Below are positions 1 through 8,980 of a DNA stretch of 64,000 nt, piece by piece; position 1 is the stretch's first letter; each line of letters starts with the position of its first letter. Both the position numbers and the translations under genes were made by a program. Below the pieces are notes generated by a model. That model had not been told where the DNA came from. It did no database searches and was given only the letters and a program-made list of their open reading frames with translations. Source of the DNA: an uncultured Collinsella sp. (GTDB lineage Bacteria > Actinomycetota > Coriobacteriia > Coriobacteriales > Coriobacteriaceae); contig UQZU01000004.1 of assembly GCA_900545665.1 (NCBI GenBank), positions 1 to 64,000 on the forward strand, read 5' to 3'.

Positions 1-47
1 CTACACTCTCTCCGTCGTCGGCAGCGTCAGATGTGTATAAGAGACAG
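1..47 (+). other. Illumina Nextera adapter left on the contig end (not genomic)
   Basis: Bases 29-47 are the 19-bp Tn5 mosaic end AGATGTGTATAAGAGACAG. Bases 15-28 (TCGTCGGCAGCGTC) are the rest of the Nextera read 1 adapter. Bases 1-6 (CTACAC) are the tail of the P5 sequence, so bases 7-14 (TCTCTCCG) occupy the i5 index position and match, from memory, index S511. Real sequence starts at 48. On the minus strand the adapter reads in frame from tyrS and would add a false tail containing CLLYTSDAAD. Confidence 0.98.
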
Positions 48-1189
48 ATGTTATAGCTCTTGGGAGCCACGGCCTTGCCGTTGATTTTGACGCCGCCGCC
101 GTCGATATCGCGCCGAGCCTGGCCGGCGCTCGCCGAAAGACCCAAGTCCTTGAGCAGGCCGGCGAGGTAGATCTGGCCCTCGTCGTTAACAGTCAGCTCA
201 ACGTGCTTCTCGGGGAAGTCGGCGAGCTGGCCCTCCTTGAACACGCGGTCGAACTCGGCCTGAGCCTCGTCGCCGGCACCGGCGCCGTGGTAGGTGTCGC
301 ACAGGTCGCGACCCAGAGCGCGCTTGAGCTCATAGGGATCGGCAGAGCCGTCGGCCAGGGCGGCGTCGATCTTGTCGACCTCGGCCGGGGTGAGCGAGCT
401 GGCCAGACGATAGTACTTGCCGATCATCTCGTCGGGGATGGACATGGTCTTGCCGAACATGTCCTTGGGCGCGTCGGTCAGGCCGATGTAGTTGCCGTAT
501 GACTTGGACATCTTGCGCACGCCGTCGGTACCCTCGAGCAGCGGCATGGTGAGCGCGATCTGCGGCTCCATGCCCATCTTCTCCATGAGCTCACGGCCAG
601 CGAGCAGGTTGAAGAGCTGATCGGTGCCGCCCATCTCGACGTCGGCCTTGATCTGCACGGAGTCGAAAGCCTGCATCACGGGATACAGGAACTCATGCAG
701 GGCGATCGGCGTCTGAGACTGGTAGCGCTTGGTAAAGTCGTCGCGCTCGAGGATGCGGGCGACGGTGAACTTGGAGCACACCTGCAGCAGACCGGCCAGA
801 TCCATCGAAAGGATCCAGTCACCGTTGTGCACGATGGTGGTCTTCTCGGGATCAAGGATCTTCATGGCCTGGCTCACGTAGGTCTCGGCATTGGCCTCGA
901 TCTGCTCCTGCGAAAGCTGCGGACGGGTGGAATTCTTGCCCGAAGGGTCGCCAATCAACGCGGTACCGTTGCCGATGATGAGGGTGACGTTGTGGCCCAG
1001 GTCCTGGAACTGACGCATCTTACGCAGCGGCACGGCGTGGCCCAGGTGCAGGTCGGGGCTGGTGGGGTCGACGCCGAGCTTGATGTTGAGGGGCTCGCCC
1101 TTCTCAAGCTTCTTGCGAAGGTCGGCCTCGGGAACGATCTGCGCGGCGCCCGAGGTGATGATACGCATTTGCTCGTCAACAGACAGCAT
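48..1189 (-). CDS. tyrS: Tyrosine--tRNA ligase, 3' end truncated by the contig end
   Basis: Class I aminoacyl-tRNA synthetase that charges tRNA-Tyr with tyrosine in the cytoplasm. The HIGH-type motif HLGH is at residues 48-51 and KMSKS at 226-230. The last 50 or so residues have the form of an S4 RNA-binding domain (LKDLGLSASAGQARR). The start at 1189 follows AAGGAGG at a good distance. About 380 codons are present against about 400-420 for the family, so perhaps 20-40 residues are lost. The frame runs into the adapter without a stop, so any protein predicted to base 1 carries an artificial tail. A short hairpin (GCACC/GGTGC) lies upstream, between this gene and the U32 gene. Confidence 0.97.
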
Positions 1190-1284
1190 TGGGTATCCTC
1201 CTTTTGCTATAGCACCCTCGCCGAAAACGGCGGTGCTGGAAGTCCAAAACTCTCTTATGATAACAAACTGACGCGACGCGGCAC

Positions 1285-3243
1285 CTACGACAGGAAAATC
1301 CTCGTCCTGCCGCATGCGTCAATGGCAACTGGCAGACGTGTACCGTCACGCTCGACCAGATAGCGTGTCGGCCGACGACGCAAGCAGTCGCGGCAACGGA
1401 CCTGTCCCGTCGCATCGGTGGCGCAGACGCCCTCGGCGGTCAGCAGGCAGTGCTCGCACACCATAAGCTCGGGACGGTCGGCGTCGACCGGACCCAAGAC
1501 GCCGGGTTCAGCAGCCAGTTCGGCAATACGCTCCGCATCATTGCCGAGCAACTCGGCCGGCAAGTACACCCGCCCCGCACCGAGTCCGCGCAGCCAGGTA
1601 AGCGTGGCCCGATTCGCGCAGAACACCGGCGCCGCCACGTCAAAAGTCACGCCCAGCTCGCGAGCGATCACCACCTGTCCCAGGTTGCGGCAGACGACGC
1701 GCCCGGCACGCTGCATCAGTGAGCGGGTCCAGTCAGCGTCACTCGCGCGGCACACCTCGTCAAGCACCACAACGGCGTCGGACAAATCGAGTTCTCCGCG
1801 CGGGTCGGCATCCATCAGCTGCCAAGCAAAAACCATGCGAGTGGGAACCGCGCACTCCACCAACTCCGTCGACGCACCGCCATCCACCGCAACGCCCTCA
1901 AAGGGCAGCACCTCAACGGCATGCGAAACGGGCGCAATCGAATCCGCCTCGGCCCGCATACGCTCCAACACCGCCGCCGTCTGATCCAATACGCCGGCGC
2001 TGCGAATCAGGTACACCTCGCAGCCCGCGTCCATCTTACGCTTGCAATGCACGACGACGCGCTTCCCCGCTGCGGCATCCACCGGGCAGGGCACCTGCGG
2101 CCAGCGCTTGGGCACATCGGGACGCGCGTCGACACCCGGATAGAACCGAATCTCGAGCGTGTCACCCGCCGCCACGGCGGCGTCGAGCTCAACGGTCACC
2201 TCTTCGTGGCCCACAGCGACCAAACGCCCCACGCGCACGCCCTGGTTAATTGCGCGCTCAAAGCTCATCAGCTCGGCACCCGAACGCCCTCGCAGGTACG
2301 CATCGGTAAACCCACGGTTAAACGACCTTCCCAGCTCGCGTTCAAGCTCTTCCACGACACCGGGGTCCCACGCGCCGTCGCGCAGCATATCGAGCGCCCG
2401 GCGCCACACCCGCACCACATTGAATACGTAATCGGGGTTCTTCATGCGCCCCTCGATCTTGAGCGACGCCACGCCGGCATCTACAAGCTCGGGCAGATGC
2501 GCAATACCCAGATAGTCGCGCGGGCACAACAGGCGATCCCCTTCGACGGCGGCAACGCTCTGCCCCGCCTCGTCCACCAGGTCGTACGCCAGACGGCACG
2601 GCTGCGTGCAGTCGCCGCGCATCGCCGAGCGCCCACGCCGCAGGGCCGAGAACTCGCACGCCCCCGAATAGCCGATGCAAATCGCACCGTGGCAGAATAC
2701 CTCGATGGGCACGCCCGTGGCACATAGCGCCGCAATCTCGTCGACCGCCAGCTCGCGTGCCGTCGTCACGCGCTCAACTCCCAACTCCTTGGCAGCCAAC
2801 TGCACGGCACCCTCGCTATGAGCGCCCGCCTGCGTGGACAGGTGAATCTCGACCCCGGGAATCGCCGCGCGCAGCGCGCAGGCCAGCCCGGCATCGGCGA
2901 CAATCAGAGCATCGGCGCCCAACTCCAGTGCATGAGCTCCCAGCGCCACCGCGTCGGATAACTCATCGTCAAACACGAACACGTTGAGCGTCACGTACAC
3001 GCGCACGCCATGGGCATGCGCCACGGCGCAGCCGCGCGCAAACTCGTCATCCGTAAAGCCATGCGCGCTCACGCGGGCGTTAAAGCCGCCCAACCCCGCA
3101 TAGATGGCGTCGGCACCCGCGGCGATGGCCGCAAGCATCTGGTCGAGCCCGCCCGCCGGCGCCAGCAGCTCGGGCAGCGCCGCACCGGCAGCATCCAATC
3201 CAGTCTCGTATTGTCCGCTCGGCCCCATCGCCCGAATCGCCAT
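1285..3243 (-). CDS. U32 family (peptidase-like) protein, probable RNA-modification enzyme
   Basis: About 652 residues. It opens with the U32 signature LLAPAGG and a TIM-barrel-like first domain. The family's cysteine cluster is at roughly residues 175-215 (FCHGAICIGYSGAC, then RGDCTQPCR), followed by KIEGRMKNPDYV. Characterised members of this family (RlhA, TrhP, UbiU/V) are iron-sulfur hydroxylation enzymes rather than proteases, so tRNA or rRNA hydroxylation is the likelier role; the substrate cannot be told here. The C-terminus has two CxxC pairs (CEHC, CRDC) that could bind a metal. The start at 3243 is preferred over the upstream start because AAGGAG lies 7 bases before it. A second U32 gene sits at the other end of the window (62829). 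Confidence 0.9.
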   Translation of the reverse strand: MAIRAMGPSGQYETGLDAAGAALPELLAPAGGLDQMLAAIAAGADAIYAGLGGFNARVSAHGFTDDEFARGCAVAHAHGVRVYVTLNVFVFDDELSDAVALGAHALELGADALIVADAGLACALRAAIPGVEIHLSTQAGAHSEGAVQLAAKELGVERVTTARELAVDEIAALCATGVPIEVFCHGAICIGYSGACEFSALRRGRSAMRGDCTQPCRLAYDLVDEAGQSVAAVEGDRLLCPRDYLGIAHLPELVDAGVASLKIEGRMKNPDYVFNVVRVWRRALDMLRDGAWDPGVVEELERELGRSFNRGFTDAYLRGRSGAELMSFERAINQGVRVGRLVAVGHEEVTVELDAAVAAGDTLEIRFYPGVDARPDVPKRWPQVPCPVDAAAGKRVVVHCKRKMDAGCEVYLIRSAGVLDQTAAVLERMRAEADSIAPVSHAVEVLPFEGVAVDGGASTELVECAVPTRMVFAWQLMDADPRGELDLSDAVVVLDEVCRASDADWTRSLMQRAGRVVCRNLGQVVIARELGVTFDVAAPVFCANRATLTWLRGLGAGRVYLPAELLGNDAERIAELAAEPGVLGPVDADRPELMVCEHCLLTAEGVCATDATGQVRCRDCLRRRPTRYLVERDGTRLPVAIDACGRTRIFLS

Positions 3244-3405
3244 CGGCAAACTCCTTACCAAGGTATGCATTCACTCTGAAAAATGCCGTCTTCCAGCATA
3301 CACGAGGCCTCGCGCGCCCCGTTTGGTTTATCGTGTAATAACTTATGTCCATCCTGCCTCGACGGCACATCCACCGTCCGGCACGACATACCTGGAGGTC
3401 AATAT

Positions 3406-5604
3406 ATGGGTCCTCGCCAACGACAGGGACGCAGCCGTTCAAAGACGCATGCTCTGCCCATAATCCTGCTCTCGTTTTTGGGCTTTTTGCTTATCGCGGG
3501 CGTGGCGTTTGGCATCGGCATGGTCGGCAACGTCAACCGCTGGCTGTCCGATCTGCCCGACTACACCGACGCCAACGCGTATCTGGTGAGCGAGCCCACC
3601 AAGATCGTCGACTGCAACGGCAACAAGATCGCAAGCTTCTACACGCAAAACCGCAAGTCCATCACCAAGGACGAGGTCTCCCCCTACGTGCTGCAGGGCA
3701 CCGTTGACGTCGAGGACGAGCGCTTCTACGAGCACGGCGGTATCGACCTGTGGGGTATCGCGCGTGCTGCGGTGGCAACCCTCGGCGGCGGGCACGAAGG
3801 CGCCTCGACTATCACCCAGCAGCTGGTGCGCAACACCATCCTGCAGGAGGAGCAGTTCGACTCGACCATCGAGCGTAAGGTGCGCGAGGCCTACATCGCC
3901 GTCAAGATGGAGGACATGTACTCCAAAGACGAGATCCTCATGATGTACCTCAACACCATCTATTACGGCCACGGCGCCTACGGCATCGAGGCCGCAGCCG
4001 AGACCTATCTGTCCAAGAGCGCCGCCGACCTCACCCTGAGCGAGGCCGCGCTGCTCATCGGCCTTCCCAACTCGCCCTCGCAGTACGACCCCACGGTCAA
4101 CCCCGACCTGGCGCTGTCCCGTCGCAACAAGGTCCTCGACAACATGTTGCGTCTGGGCCACATTACGCAGGAGGAGCACGATGCCGCACAGGCCGAGCCC
4201 ATCACCCTCAACGTGACCGAAATTTCGGGCAGCGGCGTCGACGTATACTCGCAGCCCTACTTTGTCGCCTATGTTAAGCAGCTGCTGGAGCAGGAGTTCT
4301 CGACCGACGTGCTCTTTAAGGGCGGTCTGACCGTCAAGACCACCATCGACCCCACGATGCAGCAGGTGGCAGAGAATGCCGTCCGCCAGCAGCTCGACAC
4401 GCTCTCACTCGACGGCCTGGATATGGGCATGGTCGTCGTCGACCCCAAGACCGGCTACATCAAGTGCATGGTGGGCGGCTACGACTACAACGCCGACGAG
4501 AACCACGTAAACCATGCCACGGCCAAGCGTCCCGTCGGCTCCACCTTTAAGGCCTTTACGCTGGCAACTGCCATCCAAAACGGCATGAACCCCAACGTCA
4601 CCCTCAACTGCAACTCGCCGCTCAAGGCTAAGGGCACCACGACCGAGGTCCAAAACTACGCCAACCATAGCTATGGCAACATCACGCTTAAGCAGGCAAC
4701 GGCATACTCCTCCAACACCGGCTACATCCAGGTGGCGGAAGCCGTCGGCAACAGCAAGATCATCTCGCTCGTCAAAAAGCTCGGCATCGATCCCGCCAAG
4801 GACAACATCGAGGACGTTCCCGTCATGACGCTCGGCACCGGCTCGATCTCGCCGCTCGAGATGGCCGCCGCCTACGCGACGTTTGCCAACGGCGGCTACT
4901 ATCGCCAGCCGATCGCCATCACCGAGATTGACTCTCGTACCGGTTCGGTGCTGTACCAGCACACCGACAATCCCTCACAGGTGCTTACCGAGGGCGAGGC
5001 CGCCGCGGTCACCGATGTTCTGTCCGGCGTCATGCAGGGCAGCGGTACAGGTGCTGCTGGCGCCCTGAGCGTCAACCAGCCCTATGCCGGCAAAACGGGC
5101 ACCACCGACAACACCACCAACCTGTGGTTCTGCGGCTATACCCCGCAGCTGGCGTGCGCCCTGTGGACCGGCTATTCCGCAGGTGAGATCCCCATCCAAA
5201 AATACGGCACGGACCTGCTGGGCGACAGCACCAACCTGCCTGTCTTTAAGCGGTTTATGAACACCGTTCTGACCGGTACCGAGCGCGAGGAGTTTGCGAC
5301 CGGAACGGCGCCCACCTACAAGAACAACAGCGTCTGGAAGTTCTACGGCACCAACAACACCAAGAAGACGGAGAACGACGACAAGGACGAGAACGAGGAC
5401 GAAGAGGAAACCACCACAACGACTACCACGACGACCACGACGACCGAGACCACGGGCGGCGACACCACCGGCGGCACCGGAACGACCGGTGGCTCGACGG
5501 GCGGCTCCACTGGTGGTTCGACCGGCGGCGATGGCGGCACGCCTACGCCCACGCCTACGCCCACTCCCGACCCCTCGCCCACGCCTGACGATACGGTCGG
5601 CTAG
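3406..5604 (+). CDS. Class A penicillin-binding protein (transglycosylase/transpeptidase, PBP1A type)
   Basis: Bifunctional peptidoglycan synthase of the cell envelope, 732 residues. One membrane anchor lies at about residues 17-39. The GT51 glycosyltransferase domain shows EDERFYEH (near 103-110) and STITQQL. The transpeptidase domain has the active-site motif STFK (near 378), the SSN-type motif SSNTG and KTGTT (near 562). The tail from about residue 655 is low complexity: Asp/Glu-rich, then runs of Thr, then Gly-Ser-Thr and Thr-Pro repeats, probably a wall-spanning linker. The start at 3406 is chosen because CCTGGAGG precedes it and the hydrophobic anchor follows; the longer frame from 3283 lacks a ribosome site. 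It is divergent from the U32 gene and ends in a strong terminator. Confidence 0.95.
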   Translation: MGPRQRQGRSRSKTHALPIILLSFLGFLLIAGVAFGIGMVGNVNRWLSDLPDYTDANAYLVSEPTKIVDCNGNKIASFYTQNRKSITKDEVSPYVLQGTVDVEDERFYEHGGIDLWGIARAAVATLGGGHEGASTITQQLVRNTILQEEQFDSTIERKVREAYIAVKMEDMYSKDEILMMYLNTIYYGHGAYGIEAAAETYLSKSAADLTLSEAALLIGLPNSPSQYDPTVNPDLALSRRNKVLDNMLRLGHITQEEHDAAQAEPITLNVTEISGSGVDVYSQPYFVAYVKQLLEQEFSTDVLFKGGLTVKTTIDPTMQQVAENAVRQQLDTLSLDGLDMGMVVVDPKTGYIKCMVGGYDYNADENHVNHATAKRPVGSTFKAFTLATAIQNGMNPNVTLNCNSPLKAKGTTTEVQNYANHSYGNITLKQATAYSSNTGYIQVAEAVGNSKIISLVKKLGIDPAKDNIEDVPVMTLGTGSISPLEMAAAYATFANGGYYRQPIAITEIDSRTGSVLYQHTDNPSQVLTEGEAAAVTDVLSGVMQGSGTGAAGALSVNQPYAGKTGTTDNTTNLWFCGYTPQLACALWTGYSAGEIPIQKYGTDLLGDSTNLPVFKRFMNTVLTGTEREEFATGTAPTYKNNSVWKFYGTNNTKKTENDDKDENEDEEETTTTTTTTTTTTETTGGDTTGGTGTTGGSTGGSTGGSTGGDGGTPTPTPTPTPDPSPTPDDTVG

Positions 5605-5627
5605 AAATTCATCCGGCCATTAGCAAC

Positions 5628-5673
5628 AAGGCCCCCGAGCAGCTTATTAAAGTGCTCGGGGGCCTTTTAATTT
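5628..5673 (+). terminator. Rho-independent terminator of the penicillin-binding protein gene
   Basis: A perfect 14-bp stem (5628-5641 with 5653-5666, core GCCCCCGAGCA) has an 11-base loop and is followed by TTAATTT. It lies 24 bases after the stop codon. Confidence 0.92.
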
Positions 5674-5708
5674 AAAGTGACCTGGTGGGCGGTCTTTATA
5701 CCGGCAAA

Positions 5709-5745
5709 CAAAAAAGGGGGGTACCGACCAACGTCGATACCCCTT
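5709..5745 (-). terminator. Probable terminator of argR
   Basis: Read on the minus strand this is AAGGGGTATCG, a short loop, CGGTACCCCCC and then a run of six or more T. One mismatch lies in the stem. It is about 50 bases after the argR stop. Confidence 0.75.
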
Positions 5746-5793
5746 ACAAGCCACCATGTCACGCGCACAGTGCCGAGCGCACGACCCGCACGC

Positions 5794-6231
5794 CTACTTG
5801 CGAGAATTGCTCAGCTTATTGATCAGCGCCTCAAGACGCTCGCCGTCCTCGGCCGTCTGGGCAATAACCAAAATCGTATCGTTGCCGGCAAGCGAGCCAA
5901 GCACATCGGGCAACTCTGCCGCATCAACGGCGGCGGCGATGCCGGAAGCCGTGCCAGGCTGAGCCTTGATCATAACCAGATTATCGGTACGCAGAACGCC
6001 CGTTACAAGCTCGGAAACCATACGCTGCAGGTGCAGGTCCTCTGCCAGAACATAGATGCCCTCAGGGAGCTTACGCAGCCCCATGTCGGCAATATCGCGA
6101 GAGACAGTCGCCTGCGTGCAATCAAAGCCCATAGCGCGGAGCTCATCGACCAGCACGCGCTGCGTGCGGACGTCCTTATTGCGCACAATATCTCTAATGG
6201 CATCCTGGCGCCCATTGCGTTTTTTAGCCAT
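5794..6231 (-). CDS. argR: Arginine repressor ArgR
   Basis: A 145-residue cytoplasmic transcription factor that binds arginine and represses its biosynthesis or activates its catabolism. The N-terminal half is a winged helix (DELRAMGFDCTQATVSRDI). The C-terminal oligomerisation and arginine-binding half carries GTASGIAAAVDAAELPDVLG, close to the family signature. The start at 6231 (MAKKRNG) follows GAGAGAGGG; the 11-residue longer frame has no clear ribosome site. It is a single-gene unit with its own terminator. No convincing ARG box was found upstream, although the region is AT-rich. Confidence 0.93.
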   Translation of the reverse strand: MAKKRNGRQDAIRDIVRNKDVRTQRVLVDELRAMGFDCTQATVSRDIADMGLRKLPEGIYVLAEDLHLQRMVSELVTGVLRTDNLVMIKAQPGTASGIAAAVDAAELPDVLGSLAGNDTILVIAQTAEDGERLEALINKLSNSRK

Positions 6232-6363
6232 ACAAACCCTCTCTCCAAAAGATGGCGGAGACAATCAATCAGTGATTGAATAGTTTAACGCTATTTGAAG
6301 GCTTTTGTGTATAAGAACGCATTTCGAAACAATTCTATGCAAGTTTGTTTCGTAATGAGCCGT

Positions 6364-7404
6364 TTAGGCGGTTTTTGCGCCCGTCCGGTTAAGAAAAGCT
6401 GCCAGATGCGTACACATCACGCAGCGCGCGGGCTTGGCGCTGGCAATCGGCCCAAACAACAGACCGAGTCCCCGATGGTTGTCCTTGAGCGCGGCGACCA
6501 TCTGACGGGTTCGAGGCGCATCGAGCATATCACGCATGCGGGCGGAACGCTCGATTGACGACAACCCATGCGGGCTCAGGCACAAATTCTCGATGCAGGC
6601 GACCAGTCCGGCAAAGTAGAACTTTTGGGTTGCCAGCTTGAGCCGACCACCGCTATCTGCTTCCGAGAGTGAGTCCGCAAGCTCGTCGAGCGCTCGGGTA
6701 TCATCGGATACCTTGGCATACATGGTGGGATCAAAGGCATCTGTAAGCTTAGGTGCCGCCGCGTGGAAACAAGCGTCGCCGCATCCGGAGACGCGCTGCG
6801 CCCGCGAGAGCGCACAAGCCATAAACCCAACTGTGCGAAACGCCTTGTCGTACAAAAGGCATGCCTCAAACAGCGGACGGCTATACATCACGCCAGAGGT
6901 CTGAACGACTAGGCCGCCTAAAATCAACTGGGACAGCCCGGTCACCATCGAAGACTTGTCTTCAATGACAATAGGGGCAACATCCAAGACGCGCGAATGG
7001 CGCTCTCGATGTGCATCATAGCGGTCGAGCGACACCGTGGGGAACACTATGTCTGCCGCAGTATCGCACGCGATATCGACCATCTTGGAAAGGGACTGCG
7101 GAGCAAACCACTCATCGGCGTTCATAGCGATGATTTGAGAGCCACGCGAGGCAGCAAAACCGGCACGAAGGCAAGCACCGCGCTTCGCGTCCTCGACGTC
7201 AATCAAATCAATATGGATGTCCCTGTCGGCAGCAACTTGAAGCGAATGGCGCACACCGGGCGCAGCATCGCGGCAGACAACAACAATCTGCAAATCATAG
7301 AGGTCTTGGTTCTGGATACTCTCGAGCGCACGCATCGCATAGCTGGGCGAACCTTCTACCACAAGGATCACCGAAAGTCGCGGATGCGAGCCACGTCGAA
7401 CCAA
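6364..7404 (-). CDS. Family 2 glycosyltransferase
   Basis: A 346-residue protein with a GT-A fold beginning: LSVILVVEGSPSYAMRALES at the N-terminus, then QIIAMNADEWFAP around residue 90, where GT2 enzymes carry their DxD-type metal site. It probably transfers a sugar to a cell-surface polymer; donor and acceptor are unknown. The start is TTG at 7404 with GAGAGG 8 bases upstream, and no ATG is available in frame. No transmembrane helix is obvious. It lies alone between argR and truA, both on the same strand, with about 160 bases to truA. Confidence 0.75.
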   Translation of the reverse strand: MVRRGSHPRLSVILVVEGSPSYAMRALESIQNQDLYDLQIVVVCRDAAPGVRHSLQVAADRDIHIDLIDVEDAKRGACLRAGFAASRGSQIIAMNADEWFAPQSLSKMVDIACDTAADIVFPTVSLDRYDAHRERHSRVLDVAPIVIEDKSSMVTGLSQLILGGLVVQTSGVMYSRPLFEACLLYDKAFRTVGFMACALSRAQRVSGCGDACFHAAAPKLTDAFDPTMYAKVSDDTRALDELADSLSEADSGGRLKLATQKFYFAGLVACIENLCLSPHGLSSIERSARMRDMLDAPRTRQMVAALKDNHRGLGLLFGPIASAKPARCVMCTHLAAFLNRTGAKTA

Positions 7405-7565
7405 GTTATCCGTCCTCTCGACAGCAATGAATCAAACCGTGGTTCATGGTACACCCCAGCAATAAAAGCAATGAGACACCGGTTGTATTGCACGCCAAGA
7501 ACAGATGTTGAACACGCGCAGCCCACAGATGACGGGTGTCGACGCACGACGCGTCGAGCCCTCCC

Positions 7566-8390
7566 CTAGTCGAGCACGACAAGCTCGGCGGGATCGTAAT
7601 CCACGCCCATAAACGTAAGGCCGCAGGCAGGAGCCGTGGGGCCCGCAGCGGTACGGTCGCAAGCATCGATGACCTCGCGCATCCACTCGGGTTCACGGCG
7701 ATGCATGCCAATCTCGACAAGCGTGCCCACGATCGTACGGACCATCGAATGCAGAAACGCATTGCCCTCGATGGTAAACGTCAGGATGTCCTCGGCAAAC
7801 GCAATCTCATGGCCAAACTCGGCGCGCATTACGCAGCGGTGCGTAGGTTTGCCCACGGCAGAGGCAACCTTGCAAAAGCTTTTAAAGTCCTGCTCGCCCA
7901 AAAGCGCAGGGCAGGCGGCCGCCATCGCATCGACGTCGAGGGGATAGCGATGCCACCACACGGCACCGCGGGACAGCACGGGGCGCGCATCTCGATCGGC
8001 AATACGGTACGTATACGTACGGGAACGCGCGTCAAAACGTGCAGAAAAGCCTTTACGGGCCTTGTAGACCTCGTTTATGGCGATATCTTTGGGCAGCAGG
8101 GCATCCATGGCCCGCAGCCACCTACGGCGCGTACAAGCGAGCTCAGCGTCCGTTACGGGCACGCTGATGTACTGAGCCACGGCATGCACGCCGGCATCGG
8201 TACGCCCCGCGCACGTCAGATCGATCGGACGGCGAAGCAGAGTCTCGATAGCGCGGCGCAGCTCACCCGCAACCGTCGTCTGTCCCGGCTGCTCGGCAAA
8301 TCCGCTATACGACGAGCCATCATAGGCCACGCGAAATACGAGCGTGGCGTCAAGCTCGGGGGACGAATTGAAATCAGACGGCGCAGTCAT
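7566..8390 (-). CDS. truA: tRNA pseudouridine synthase A
   Basis: It makes pseudouridine at positions 38-40 of the tRNA anticodon arm. The catalytic motif GRTDAGVHA is at residues 62-70, with Asp65 as nucleophile. FKSFCK and the C-terminal SMVRTIVGTL are also typical. The ATG at 8390, preceded by GGGAG, is chosen over the in-frame TTG at 8405. truA follows rplQ here as in many bacteria, but a strong terminator lies between them, so it is probably partly uncoupled from the ribosomal block. Length is 274 residues, normal for the family. Confidence 0.95.
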   Translation of the reverse strand: MTAPSDFNSSPELDATLVFRVAYDGSSYSGFAEQPGQTTVAGELRRAIETLLRRPIDLTCAGRTDAGVHAVAQYISVPVTDAELACTRRRWLRAMDALLPKDIAINEVYKARKGFSARFDARSRTYTYRIADRDARPVLSRGAVWWHRYPLDVDAMAAACPALLGEQDFKSFCKVASAVGKPTHRCVMRAEFGHEIAFAEDILTFTIEGNAFLHSMVRTIVGTLVEIGMHRREPEWMREVIDACDRTAAGPTAPACGLTFMGVDYDPAELVVLD

Positions 8391-8424
8391 GGGCGCTCCC
8401 AACAAACAAGTAACGGTATCTCGA

Positions 8425-8456
8425 CAAAAAAAGAGGGGTACGCGAACGTACCCCTC
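8425..8456 (-). terminator. Terminator at the end of the ribosomal block
   Basis: A perfect 10-bp stem GAGGGGTACG with a TTCG tetraloop (minus-strand reading) is followed by seven T. It lies 26 bases after the rplQ stop. Confidence 0.95.
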
Positions 8457-8482
8457 GAATATAGCCTATGCAGACGGAATGT

Positions 8483-8950
8483 CTACTCAGCGGTCTCCTC
8501 AGCATGAGCCTCCTCGACAGCCTCGACCTTCTTGGGAGCAGCGGCCTTCTTGGGGGCCGGAGCAGCCTTCTTGGCCTTAGGCGTGCAAGGCTCGGTGACG
8601 AGCTCCATGATAACGATGGGAGCGTTGTCGCCCTTGCGGTTGCCGAGCTTCATGATGCGGGTATAACCGCCGTTGCGGTCCTGCCACATGCCCTGAGCAG
8701 CCTTGTCGAAGATCTCGGCAACGAGCTGCTTATCGCCGAGCTTGGCGATAGCCAGACGACGAGAGTGCAGGTCGCCCTTCTTGGCCCAGGTGATGATCGG
8801 ATCGACGACCGAACGCAGCGCCTTAGCGCGGGTCTCGGTGGTCTTGATGCGGTCGTTCTCGAAGAGGGCCTTAGCAAGGCTCTTCTTCATGGCCTTGGTG
8901 TGGCTCGCATCGGTGCCGAGCTTCAGGCCCTTCTTAACGTTGTGACGCAT
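8483..8950 (-). CDS. rplQ: 50S ribosomal protein L17
   Basis: A 155-residue large-subunit protein near the exit tunnel. The N-terminus (MRHNVKKGLKLG) and the KALFENDRIKTTETRAKAL segment are diagnostic. Residues after about 115 form an Ala/Lys/Pro/Glu-rich tail (KKAAPAPKKAAAPKK) longer than in E. coli, as seen in many actinobacteria. GAGGAG precedes the start. It is the last gene of the block, 30 bases after rpoA. Confidence 0.97.
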   Translation of the reverse strand: MRHNVKKGLKLGTDASHTKAMKKSLAKALFENDRIKTTETRAKALRSVVDPIITWAKKGDLHSRRLAIAKLGDKQLVAEIFDKAAQGMWQDRNGGYTRIMKLGNRKGDNAPIVIMELVTEPCTPKAKKAAPAPKKAAAPKKVEAVEEAHAEETAE

Positions 8951-8980
8951 GGTCTAGTTTCTCCTCAAATATGCGAAGCA

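Noticed and set aside
1190..1284. T-box leader for tyrS
   Set aside because: Fewer than 100 bases lie before the preceding gene, no T-box sequence is present, and only a simple hairpin is seen.
6232..6300. ARG box for ArgR autoregulation
   Set aside because: Only loose AT-rich similarity; no pair of sites matching the consensus could be shown.
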